Shown here in pieces: positions 17,686 to 27,354 of a stretch of DNA of 64,000 bases. Source of the DNA: Dongshaea marina. Lineage in GTDB: Bacteria; Pseudomonadota; Gammaproteobacteria; Enterobacterales; Aeromonadaceae. Position 1 is the first letter of the stretch, and every line of letters starts with the position of its first letter. The notes beneath the pieces are model-generated. The model was not told where the DNA came from. It saw only the letters and a list, made by a program, of their open reading frames with translations, and ran no database searches. Both the position numbers and the translations under genes were made by a program. The stretch spans positions 4,105,658-4,169,657 of the forward strand of contig NZ_CP028897.1 in assembly GCF_003072645.1 (NCBI RefSeq), in the 5' to 3' direction.

Positions 17686-17715
17686 ATCGAGTTGTAAACT
17701 TCCCGGGGGTGAAAG

Positions 17716-18983
17716 ATGAGCAGTTTTTTCCATTTTATAATCTATGATGTGCTGGCCGTTCCTGCGGTACTGGTTGGGCTTATCGCCCTCATCGGCCTGT
17801 TGATGCAGCGAAAACCAGCCACCGACTGTATTAAGGGTACGGTCAAAACCACCATGGGTTTTTTGATCATTGGTGCAGGTGCCACTATCGTCATCGGAGC
17901 GCTGGGAGATTTCTCCAATATCTTCCAGCACGCCTTTGGCATTCACGGGGTGGTACCGACCAATGAGGCGATCGTGGCGATCGCTCAAAAATCCTTTGGC
18001 AAAGAGATGGCACTCATCATGTTCTTTGGCATGGTGGTTAACATACTGATCGCGCGCTTCACCCCCTCAAATATATCTTTCTGACCGGTCATCATACCCT
18101 GTATATGGCGGTGATGATCGCAGCGATTCTGGCTGCGGCAGGGATGCATGGTGTTGCCCTCATCGCCCTGGGCTCAGTGGTTCTGGGCGCCATCATGGTG
18201 TTGATGCCAGCCCTGGCCCAGCCCTATATGCGCCAGATCACAGGCTCGGATGATATCGCCCTCGGGCACTTCTCAACCTTCTCTTACGTTTTGTCTGGAT
18301 TTATCGCCAGCAAACTGGGCAACAAGACTCACTCTACCGAAGATGTGAATGTTCCCAAGGCCCTGATGTTTCTGCGTGACACCCCGGTTGCCATCTCCTT
18401 TACCATGGCGATTATCTTTCTCATCTCCAGCGCCTTTGCCGGCCCTGGCTTTGTAGAAAATATCAGCCAGGGTAAGTCCTGGTTTATCTTCTCCATCATT
18501 CAATCCATCACCTTTGCCGCCGGGGTCTACATCATACTGCAGGGGGTCCGGATGTTGATCGCTGAGATTGTTCCGGCCTTCAAGGGGATCTCAGACAAGC
18601 TGGTGCCCAATGCCAAACCTGCGTTGGATTGCCCCATCGTCTTTCCCTACGCGCCAAATGCGGTGCTGATCGGCTTTATCAGCAGCTTTGTCGCAGGCCT
18701 GGTGGGAATGATGATCTGCTACCTGCTAAACATTACCGTTATCATTCCCGGCGTCGTTCCCCACTTCTTCATCGGAGCCACCGCCGGAGTATTTGGTAAT
18801 GCGATGGGCGGCCGACGCGGCGCCATCATCGGCTCCTTTGCAGAAGGCTTGCTCATCACCTTCCTACCGGTTTTCTTGCTGCCTGTTCTGGGCAACCTGG
18901 GTTACGCCAACACCACCTTTAGTGACTCAGATTTTGGTGTCGTCGGCATTCTGCTGGGACATATTGTTCAGCTGGTGCAGTAA
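17716..18983 (+). pseudogene. PTS ascorbate-type EIIC permease (UlaA-like), broken by a one-base homopolymer deficit
   Basis: The permease is split into two overlapping frames. The first (17716-18084) ends ...GMVVNILIARFTPSNISF-stop. The other frame continues exactly with LKYIFLTGHHTLYMAVMIAAIL through ...GVVGILLGHIVQLVQ at 18983. One extra C in the C5 run at 18062-18066 (ACC CCC CTC AAA) gives a continuous protein of about 422 aa with the multi-helix ascorbate EIIC architecture. As read, the operon would not transport its sugar. The rest of the gene shows no decay, so a sequencing error or very recent mutation is likely. Confidence 0.85.
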
Positions 18984-19096
18984 CAGTCTTCTCCCGGGAG
19001 CCTTTCACGGCTCCCGGTTATTTCCCTGCCCCTCCTTTAGTTCTCCCTTCTGCGGCCGATAGTCAAATTAACAGCCTGTCATAAGGTAAGTGGTGC

Positions 19097-20850
19097 GTGG
19101 GACTCATAATCAATACCAATCTGGCTGCACTCTTTAGCCAACGCCAGCTGACCCGTAGTAGTAACGGGCAGACTCAGGCGATGGAGCGCCTGTCCTCCGG
19201 GATGCGGATCAACAGTGCCCGAGATGACGCGGCCGGACTTGCGATCGCAACCGGAATGAGCTCACAAATTCGAGGATTAAACCAGGCGATCCGTAACAGC
19301 AATGATGCTATCTCTGTCCTGCAGACCGCCGATGGAGCCCTGAACTCCATCACCACCGATCTCCAAAGGATCCGCGAACTATCGATCCAGGCCGCCAACG
19401 AAACCAACTCTCTACAAAACAAACAAGCGCTTCAGGCCGAGGTGGATCAGCTTTTAAGTAACATTGAAGCCACCGCCTTCGACAGTCAGTTTAACGGTAT
19501 CAGCCTGTTCCGTCGCGATACCCTGATGCCGGAGGTTGATGAGAATAAACAGGCGGTGGTGGATGGCCTGTTTAGCGCCTGGTTTGCCCAGTCTGAAGCA
19601 ATGATCACAGAGCTCTATGGGCTGACCGCCGATGGCTCCAAGCTCAATATCAACCTCTCAGATACACCAGATCCCGATCTCCTGGCATCGGTCAGTGGCA
19701 CAGTGGGCGCCGATGGTAAGACTGAAAACATGTTCCTCAACATCGACATGAGTGATTTTCCGATCGGCCTTAGACCGGATGGCGGAGAGCCGCCCTTTTA
19801 TAGCGACAGGATCATCGCCCACGAGATGGTACATGCGGTGATGGGACGCACCATGAATTTTAACGCCCTGCCAACCTGGTTTAAGGAGGGTACAGCAGAG
19901 TTTATTCATGGGGCCGATGAGCGAGTCTGGGGGATCTGGTGGCCGCCGATGGGGATAGCAGCAATCACTTTAGCACTGCCGATTTTGGCACCCTGGCCAA
20001 TGATCTCAGCGCTGCCAACGCTAGCTGGGATGGCAGCAGCTCTCATTACTCGGTGAGTTATATCGCGGTGCGGATGATGCATGAGGAGATCAAACAGGCT
20101 GGCGGTCAGGGGATTAAGGATGTAATGACCTACCTTAATACCAATCAAACCAATGATCTCGATGATGTATTTGCCAATCTTCAGGATAGCGATGGCAATG
20201 CGTTGCTGGTCAATGAAAACACCTATGCTGCCTTCGTCACCCGCTTTACCGGCGGTGCCGGCGCCACCTTCATGCAGAATAACCTGAATCTTTCCAACGA
20301 AGACACCGGCGCCATTGGCGGCCTGGATGTCGAAGGCAGTGACGGGGTCGAGAAAACCGCCCGCTCGGTGGTCAATGATACCGCCAATGTGACCATCACC
20401 CCACTCTCTGGCTTTAGTGTCGAGGTCCCCACCAATGGCAATGTGGTCGACCCTCGCCTTGCCGGGCGCTATAACCTGCAACTTGGGGCCAATGCAGATG
20501 AGTCGATCAAGGTCGATGTGCTGAGAGTGGACCGTTCGGCCCTTGGGTTAAACAGCGTGGATCTCACTACAGACACCGATGATGTGATCACCAAGGTGGA
20601 TGCAGCCCTGGACTATATCTCAGCCCGCCGCGCCGATTTTGGTGCCTCCATCAACCGGATCCAGGCCAGCATCTCGGTTAATTCCATCAGCTCCCAGGCG
20701 ATGAGTCAGTCCCGCAGCCGGATTGAAGATGCTGATTTTTCCAAAGAGACCTCGGCCCTGATCAGAGAGCAGATCCTGCGCAGTGCCGCCACCGCCATCC
20801 TCAGCCAGGCCAATGCCAGCGGGCAGGTAGCCCTGACCCTATTGGGCTAG
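19097..20850 (+). pseudogene. Flagellinolysin: flagellin with inserted HExxH metalloprotease domain, one-base frameshift
   Basis: GTG-started flagellin. Residues 1 to about 140 are the conserved D0/D1 coiled-coil (GLIINTNLAALFSQRQL, AMERLSSGMRINSARDDAAGLAIA). The C-terminal D1/D0 (SRIEDADFSKETSALIREQILRSAATAILSQANAS) ends in LLG. The middle carries a zinc-protease site: HEMVHAVMGRTMNFNALPTWFKEGTAEFIHGAD, with the HExxH helix and a downstream glutamate in WFKEGTAEF. Flagellins with such inserts are described as flagellinolysins, proteolytic filament subunits. A G5 run at 19929-19933 puts the gene out of frame just after the active site; G6 restores about 584 aa. No other flagellar gene is nearby. 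Confidence 0.88.
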
Positions 20851-20856
20851 TTGTTA

Positions 20857-21322
20857 TTTTATCCTGCGGATAGCCGTTTGCCACTTCGTGGCAAGTGTCG
20901 GTCTCGCCCGACCGGCGAGTCACTTTTCTATCAAGAAAAGTAACCAAAAGTTCGCTCCGCGCTGCGAGTCCCTCCGCAGAGCTGCGCAGCTCGACATCCT
21001 GTCTCGAAAAGAAACAACAAAATTACTCTACGGCTCGGTTCAGTGCTTGCTCACGGGGATTTTGGGCCCCGTCTATTTGCGCCGAATGATTCATTATTGA
21101 TGAGCATATCAACTACATGGAAGTAGTTGAAGGACAGCCGGAACAGGGACGTTCCGTCTGTCCGTTAGTGAATCTGATGAAGCATGAGGATGAAGCAAAT
21201 ATCGGGGTGTCCTTGGGAGTGAAGAGGGTATTGGACAAGCAATACCCTTTTCCCGACGCCACTCGGCAGTGGCAATGTGCCCACAGGCACAAATAAGATG
21301 ACAGCAGGTCAAGCTGCGGTCC
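20857..21322 (+). repeat. Dispersed hairpin-rich repeat, unit A1
   Basis: Starts with the shared head TTTTATCCTGCGG right after the flagellin gene. About 150 bp (20857-21010) is nearly identical to 26112-26265, with the same small hairpins such as ACTTTT-CTATCAAG-AAAAGT. It also has GGGTATTG/CAATACCC, CCACT-CGGC-AGTGG and GTGCC-CACA-GGCAC hairpins. It ends in the shared tail GACAGCAGGTC. Short ORFs across it are fortuitous. Confidence 0.8.
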
Positions 21323-22270
21323 TTTTTATCCTGCGGGTGACTTAGTGTTGTGGCTACCGCCACAAGAATGTCGGGGCGCCGACTGCGCCCTACTTTTGTA
21401 TCGTCAAAAGTAGGCAAAACCTCGCTACGCACTGTGAATCCCTCCACAGAGCTACGCGGCTCGCCATCCATGCCTCGAAAAGAAACAGCAAATCTCTGCG
21501 GTTCACCTCAACTCTCGCTCACGGAGTTTGAAACTCCCCCTCTGATTCGCACCGAAGAATAGCGCAGATTTTTTAGAGTGAACGACAGGACGTCGTGAGA
21601 AGACAACCGGGATAGGGATTTCCCGTTTGTCTGTTCCCTCAAAAATCTAGTTATTCTGAGGAATTATGCGGATTTGGGGGCACCCTGGGGGTTGTTAGGG
21701 GGACTGAATGAGCAGCCCCTGCCATACAGGATGTATCAATGCCGTGGAAGGCAGGGCGGAGTTGCACAGCAACGAAGCGAGAGCAATGGACTGCGAACTG
21801 GAAAAAGCTATCAGGATGGTAGCAGCCTGGGAACGGCCTGACCCGCAGGTAGCTATCGTCGATTACCATCCCTGATAATCTCTCCCTGCTCGGTATCCAT
21901 ATCTCGCGTTTCATTGCTCCGGGAGCAATTACACCCAATAACAAATAAGACCAAGATTAACTCTGAAGCTGAGTCAAAGAGATGGTTTCTATTCCCCGTG
22001 AGCGAGCGCCGAATAATAACTTGAGTATTGGAGGTTGAGCGACAGGACGTCGCGAGAAAACAACCGGGATAGGGATATCCCATTTGTTTGATGCCTCCAA
22101 TTCCATGTTATTTTGAGGAAGTAGCGAGATCTGGGGCGCCCCGGGAGATGCAAGAGGGTACGGGCGAACGCACCTTCTTGCCTGCCGCCGGTCAGCACCG
22201 GCACACCTGTGGCGAAGCCACATCATTAATCGGCCGAAGGACAAGTAGCCTCCCGCAGGGAAAAAAGCTC
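21323..22270 (+). repeat. Dispersed hairpin-rich repeat, unit A2 (two long inverted-repeat cores)
   Basis: A second head TTTTTATCCTGCGG follows the A1 tail directly. The first core has arms AGATTTTTTAGAG (21566-21578) and CTCAAAAATCT (21638-21648), flanked by further pairing (GAATA with TTATTC). The second core lies at about 21990-22125, with ATTGGAGG pairing to CCTCCAAT. Both cores contain a GACAGGACGTCG motif. The 21470-21700 segment is nearly identical to 60640-60880. No gene is supported in it. Confidence 0.8.
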
Positions 22271-22308
22271 TGCTAACTGCAAGTCAATTTATCTCAGGGG
22301 GTTTCTGA

Positions 22309-22330
22309 GAGCCCCTGTGTTCAGGGGCTC
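22309..22330 (-). terminator. Hairpin downstream of the malY-like gene
   Basis: GAGCCCCTG (22309-22317) pairs perfectly with CAGGGGCTC (22322-22330) across a 4-nt loop, just past the stop of the minus-strand gene. The T-tract after it on that strand is poor, so it may be a weak terminator. Confidence 0.5.
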
Positions 22331-22337
22331 GGCTAAA

Positions 22338-23545
22338 TTAGTCTGATGACTGAGGCGACGGACTCATGCTTTTGGAGCGAACCGCCTGGACAGCGCGCAC
22401 CAGACGGTTCAGGCCATCATCCAGCTTAGCGCGCGGACAACCGGCGTTGAGGCGTAAAAATCCTAACCCTTCCGGGCCGTAAGTCTCTCCCGGCATGATG
22501 ACCACTTTCTCATGATGGATCATCTGCTGTTGTAGCTTTTTCATATCCAGCTCCAATGGGCGCAGATCCAACCAGGCGAGGTAAGTTGCATCGGGGATCC
22601 GGTAGCCTATCTCAGGAAGCTCTTCGGTCAGGCGCTTTTTGATATGCTGCAGATTCTCTTGCAGATAGTCACGCAGTGCATCCAGCCATTGGCTGCCCTG
22701 CTGGTAGGCACAAAGCAGCGCCTGCAGCCCCAGGATATTGGGAGAGCCCAATCCATCCTGTTTTATTAGTTTATCCAGATAACCCTGACGGGTTTTCTCA
22801 CAGGCGATCAGGGCGTAGCTGCCCCCAGCGCCGGAATATTGAAGGATTTGGTAGCTGAGCTCAGCAGCGCCCAGCTATCACCCGGCTGAGCCACCTCGAC
22901 CCAGGGGGTGTGGGGGCGAAAGCTCATGTCCATGTGAATCTCATCACTGATCACCCGAACCCCATGATGCTGGCAGATTGCCGCCATCCGCTCCAGCTCA
23001 CCCTTGCTCCAAACCCGCCCCGTGGGGTTGTGGGGGCTACATAGCAGTAAAATTTTGCAGCTATCGCGAGCGGCCAGAGTCTCAAAGCTGTGCCAGTCAA
23101 TCTCGAATCGCCCCTGTTTCTGTAACAGCGGGCAGGGAAGTATGGTCCTGTTGTTCCCATCGAGAACCTTATAAAAGCCGTTATAGGCGGGGGTGTGCAG
23201 CAAGACTTCATCGCCGGGTTCGGACCAAAGCTGCAACAGGGCTCCCAGCTGGTAGAGCACACTGGGACCATACACCAGCATCTTGGAGTCGATATTGCAG
23301 TCAAAGCGCTGCTTAAACCAGTGCTGGATCGTTGCATAGTAGCTTGGATGATGCCACAGACTATAGCCAAGAACCTGGGTTGTCAGGTGATGCTTGAGGT
23401 GCTCCTCGATACAGGGAGCCGTCTTAAAGTCCATATCCGAGATGGTAAAGGGTAACAGCCCGGCCTCACCATAATCATCGGCGATGCCATCCCACTGGAC
23501 TGAGTAGCTGTTGCGCCGCTCGACCGGCTGATTAAAATCGAACAC
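22338..23545 (-). pseudogene. MalY/PatB-type cystathionine beta-lyase / aminotransferase, one-base frameshift
   Basis: A pyridoxal-phosphate enzyme of the MalY/PatB group (C-S lyase or aminotransferase). It reads from a GTG at 23543-23545 with GGAGAG upstream. Family features are DMDFKTAPCIEEHL, GPSVLYQLGALLQLW, TPAYNGFY, CSPHNPTGRVWSKGEL, SDEIHMDM and the PLP lysine in SSATKSFNIPALG. There the frame ends early (GAATP-stop). One extra G in the G5 run (C5 at 22822-22826 on the plus strand) gives ALGGSYALIACEKTRQGYL, leading directly into the remaining C-terminal domain, about 402 aa in all. The C-terminal part keeps MPGETYGPEGLGFLRLNAGCPR. Confidence 0.85.
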
Positions 23546-23814
23546 TGATCTCTCCGCTTATCCTGTTGAGGTGGGCCCAGCATAACAAACCCTTAACAGT
23601 GTGGGCAGCTTTATCGATAACTCATATACACTGGCTCATCTTCCACCTCGAATGAGATTCCTTTGACGACCCCCATCAAAAAGTTAACAATCAATAGGGT
23701 AAGGAATCACACAAGCGGATAGCACAGGGAGATGGCTGTGGAGCACAGAGATAAGTCTGTCAACAAAACTCTGCCGGGGAACTCAATCTCGATCACCCAG
23801 CCCGGGGGCCCGAG

Positions 23815-25515
23815 ATGAACTCTCGAGCTCTCAGAGGCCTGAGTGCCAGCCTACCCCGTAACAACCTCTTTTCTGAGGAGGATGCCCTTCACTACCTGTC
23901 GGAATCCCAGCGCCAACGCAAGCCTCTGACCACTTTTTTGATTGAAAACCAGATCATCAGCAGCGAAGCTCTGGCCCTTTTTTGTGAGCAGGAGTATGGC
24001 CTGCCCCTCACGGACCTGGATACCTTCAATCTGGATGAACTCCCCTCCCAGTATCTCAACGAAGCGCTGATCGAGAAATATCATGCGTTACCCGTATATA
24101 CCCAGGGGCAGACGCTGTTTCTTGCGATGTCGGACCCAACGAACCTGGAGGCTCTTGAAGGATTTTCGTTTCATTTTGGCCTGCATACCGAAGGGCTGTT
24201 GGTCGAGGAGATGCAACTGCAAAAAGCGATGCACAAGGTCCATGAGCAGGGGTGGAGTAATTATGTTCAGGAGCCCCTGGAGGATGGATTTGAGCTGATG
24301 GAGGTTGTGGAGGAGCAGGCCTATCAGGAGAGCGGGGAAGATAGTGCCGAAGATGATGCGCCGATCGTGCGCTATATCAACAAGCTGCTGATGGATGCGA
24401 TTCGCCAGGGAGCCTCGGACCTGCACTTTGAGCCCTATGAGTTTCAATACAGGGTTCGCTTTCGTATCGATGGTATCCTGCATGAGGTAGCCTCACCTCC
24501 GGTGCAGTTTACCAACCGTTTTGCCGCACGTATCAAGGTGATATCAAAACTGGATATTGCCGAAAGAAGGTTGCCTCAGGATGGACGGATCAAGCTCAAG
24601 CTGGGCAAGGGAAAGAATATCGATCTTAGGGTCAGCACCCTGCCAACCCTGTGGGGAGAGAAGCTGGTGCTACGGATCCTAGATTCATCGACAGCCAAGC
24701 TCGATATGGAGAAATTAGGTTTTGATGCCCAGCAGTTAGAGCTGTTTGAGCAGACATTGCAGGCCCCCCAGGGAATGATCCTGGTAACAGGGCCAACCGG
24801 TAGTGGTAAGACCCTTTCTTTGTATGCCGGGTTAAATACTCTCAACGACTCGGTGCGTAATATCTCAACGGCCGAAGATCCGGTTGAAATCAACCTCCCC
24901 GGGATCAACCAGGTGCAGATCAATCCTAAAACCGGGCTGACTTTTGCCAGTGCACTGCGCGCTTTTCTGCGCCAGGATCCCGATGTGGTGATGGTGGGGG
25001 AGATCCGCGATCTGGAAACCGCAGAGATCGCCATCAAGGCGGCTCAGACCGGTCACCTGGTGCTTTCCACTCTGCACACCAACTCTGCCGCTGAAACCCT
25101 GACCCGCCTGCTGAATATGGGGGTCGCGGGTTACAATATCGCCTCATCGGTAGGGCTAATCATGGCCCAGCGATTGGTGCGCCGCTTGTGCCCTCACTGT
25201 AAACAGAAAGAGAACCTCAATGATGATAGGCTCCGGGAGCTAGGCTTTAGTGAGCAGCAGCTCGCCAATGGTGTCGAGCTTTACCGCGCCATTGGCTGTA
25301 AAGAGTGTGCCGCAGGCTACCGGGGACGGATCGGGATCTATGAGTTATTACCCATGACAGATGGGATCGCAACTCTGATCATGCAGGAGGGAAATTCACT
25401 GGATATCGCCCGGCTGGCAAGGCAGCAAGGGATGCAAACCCTTAGGGATTCCGGATTAGAAAAGGCCCGCCTCGGGCTCACCAGCTTGAGCGAAGTCAGC
25501 CGGGTCACCGAGTGA
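23815..25515 (+). CDS. pilB: Type IV pilus assembly ATPase PilB
   Basis: The cytoplasmic hexameric motor that drives pilus extension (566 aa). The N-terminal T2SSE_N-like domain (residues about 20-160) is followed by the ATPase core: Walker A GPTGSGKT (326-333), Asp box and Walker [20 protein letters not shown], His box [11 protein letters not shown] and the zinc-binding tetracysteine CPHC...CKEC. It is longer and closer to PilB than to GspE or MshE by overall pattern, though the family boundary is not certain by eye. pilA, pilC and pilD, its usual neighbours, are absent; repeats follow instead. Confidence 0.87.
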   Translation: MNSRALRGLSASLPRNNLFSEEDALHYLSESQRQRKPLTTFLIENQIISSEALALFCEQEYGLPLTDLDTFNLDELPSQYLNEALIEKYHALPVYTQGQTLFLAMSDPTNLEALEGFSFHFGLHTEGLLVEEMQLQKAMHKVHEQGWSNYVQEPLEDGFELMEVVEEQAYQESGEDSAEDDAPIVRYINKLLMDAIRQGASDLHFEPYEFQYRVRFRIDGILHEVASPPVQFTNRFAARIKVISKLDIAERRLPQDGRIKLKLGKGKNIDLRVSTLPTLWGEKLVLRILDSSTAKLDMEKLGFDAQQLELFEQTLQAPQGMILVTGPTGSGKTLSLYAGLNTLNDSVRNISTAEDPVEINLPGINQVQINPKTGLTFASALRAFLRQDPDVVMVGEIRDLETAEIAIKAAQTGHLVLSTLHTNSAAETLTRLLNMGVAGYNIASSVGLIMAQRLVRRLCPHCKQKENLNDDRLRELGFSEQQLANGVELYRAIGCKECAAGYRGRIGIYELLPMTDGIATLIMQEGNSLDIARLARQQGMQTLRDSGLEKARLGLTSLSEVSRVTE

Positions 25516-25554
25516 TCGCTTAAGGCCTTCATTGTGCTGCGCACTGCTGATTTT

Positions 25555-25800
25555 CAACTGCGCTGCATAGGCCGGTGCTGACCGGCGGCAGACAAAGGGG
25601 CAAACGCCTTTCCCCTTTGCAATCCCCTACCGCCCCGGATCTCGCTTTATCTTCACAATAACAGGGAATTTGAGGCATCAAACAAACGGGATGCATATCA
25701 TCCATAATATGCCTTCCCAGTTCGGCATCCTTCCTCTCGTTTCGTTACTTAGAAAGTAACTTCACCCCTATCCCGGTTGTTCTCTCGCGACATCCTGTCG
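25555..25800 (-). repeat. Dispersed hairpin-rich repeat, inverted partial copy B0
   Basis: This segment reads in the opposite direction to its neighbours. CCTATCCCGGTTGTTCTCTC (25769-25788) and GCCGGTGCTGACCGGCGGC are complements of sequences at about 22040-22075 and 22185-22205. It sits head-to-head with unit B1. It also contains the small hairpin GTTACT-TAGA-AAGTAAC. Confidence 0.65.
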
Positions 25801-26111
25801 CTCGACCTCAAATTACCAAATTATTGCTCAGCGCTCGCTGACGGTGGTTTAAATCTCCCCTTTGATTCACACCGAAGAGTCACGTTGGATTTTGAGATTG
25901 AAGGATATGGATATCCTGAAAGCAGGGCCGAGCCATGGATGGCTCGTTTCTGCGTATCTCAAAAACCAGTGGCTCTGAGGAACGGTGTGAATCGAGGGGC
26001 ACCCTCGGGGTTGTTAGGGGACTGGGTGAGCAGTCCCCCTGACCCGTAGTCCGCGGCCGGACAATTGTGCCCACAGGCACACAATGCTGACCGCAGGTCA
26101 AGCTGAACCTG
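25801..26111 (+). repeat. Dispersed hairpin-rich repeat, unit B1
   Basis: The core arms are TTGGATTTTGAGAT (25885-25898) and ATCTCAAAAACCA (25956-25968), extended by GAGTCAC with GTGGCTC. The apex carries GGATATGGATATCC and AGCCATGGATGGCT hairpins not seen in other copies. The tail has GGGGACT/AGTCCCC, GTGCC-CACA-GGCAC and TGACC-GCA-GGTCA hairpins. Confidence 0.75.
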
Positions 26112-26664
26112 TTTTATCCTGCGGATAGCCGTTTGCCACTTCGTGGCAATTGTCGGTCTCGCCCGACCGGCGAGTCACTTTTCTATCAAGAAAAGTAACC
26201 AAAAGTTCGCTCCGCGCTGCGAGTCCCTCCGCAGAGCTGCGCAGCTCAACATCCTGTCTCGAAAAGAAAAAACATAATTATTCTACGGTTCGCCTCAGTG
26301 CTCACTTACGGGGGGTTAGTTCTCCCCTTTGATTCGTGCCGATGAATCATAAGGTGATTTGATGTTGAGCTGCATGGACGCTGCGAGTGCGCAGCCAGTA
26401 TAGAGATATACTGTCTGCACTGTGCTTCAAAACACTATGATTTGAGGGATATGTGAATCGAGGGGCACCCTGGGGGTTGTTAGGGGGAGTGGGTGAGCAG
26501 CCCCTGCCATACAGGATGTATCAATGCCGTGGAAGGCTGGATGCCTGGGAACGGCCTGACCCGCCGCCACTCGGCAGTGGCAATGTGCTGCAAGCACAAA
26601 CCCCAGTCCGGAGGACATCTGCATCTAGTGCAGAAATAGCTGACCGCTGGTCAAACTGCGGTCT
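26112..26664 (+). repeat. Dispersed hairpin-rich repeat, unit B2
   Basis: The head TTTTATCCTGCGG and the next 150 bp match unit A1 almost base for base. The core arms (about 26348-26375 and 26417-26439) pair through CATAAGGTG with CACTATG and TTTGA with TTCAAA. The apex hairpin is AGTATAGAGATATACT. The tail GGGGCACCCTGGGGGTTGTT and CATACAGGATGTATCAATG recur in A2 and B3. Confidence 0.8.
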
Positions 26665-27300
26665 TTTTTATCCTGCGGATAGCTATTGGTGGCTATCGCC
26701 ACTGGTGTCGGGGGTGCCCGACGGCACATTACTTTTGTATCGCCAAAAGTAATCAAAAACTCGCTACGCACGATGGGTCCAACCATCGACCTTCGCGGCT
26801 CGGCGTCCATGCCTCGAAAAGAGACAGCAAATCTCTGCGGTTCACCTCAACTCTCGCTCACGGGGATTAAACTTCCTCTCTTCGATTAGGTTCAATGATT
26901 CCACATTAAGATTCATGAATGATCGTAACGGTCCCCCAATCTAAATCGAAGAGGTGGTTTGAGATCCCCCTTTGATTCGTGCCGATGAATCATAAGGTGA
27001 TTTGATGTTGAGCTGCATGGATGCAGCGAGTGCGCAGCCACGCCATGGACGGCGTGTTTGCGCTGAGCTTCAAATTCACCATAATTTTGAGGAAAGACAA
27101 GAATCAGGGGGCACCCTGGGGGTTGTTAGGGGGAGTGGGTGAGCATCTCTGCCATACAGGATGTATCAATGCCGTGGAAGGCAGGATGCCTGGGAACGGC
27201 CTGACCCGCCGCCACTCGGCAGTAGCAATGTTCCCACAGGCACAAAACGCTGACCGCACGTCAGGTAAACTATACGTGTGGCACTCGCATAGGAGTGCCG
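26665..27300 (+). repeat. Dispersed hairpin-rich repeat, unit B3
   Basis: Head TTTTATCCTGCGGATAGC. Its first 190 bp match the copy at 60422 (GTCGGGGGTGCCCGAC and ACTTTTGTATCGCCAAAAGT hairpins). The core has arms at 26991-27014 and 27062-27084 and the apex hairpin ACGCCATGGACGGCGT. The unit ends about 55 bp before dinB, so any dinB promoter lies within or next to it. Confidence 0.8.
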
Positions 27301-27354
27301 GGAACCCCTCAATAAATGCTACACTGAAGCCATCAGAAATAGCCCCTCCTCCCC

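Noticed and set aside
20888-21100. Short ORFs in the repeat units (about 60-100 codons, recurring in several copies)
   Set aside because: They recur only because the DNA repeats recur, lie over hairpin chains, differ by frameshifts between copies and lack Shine-Dalgarno sequences.
27300-27354. LexA box upstream of dinB
   Set aside because: The best match, CTG-N7-CAG, has the wrong spacing for the CTG-N10-CAG consensus.
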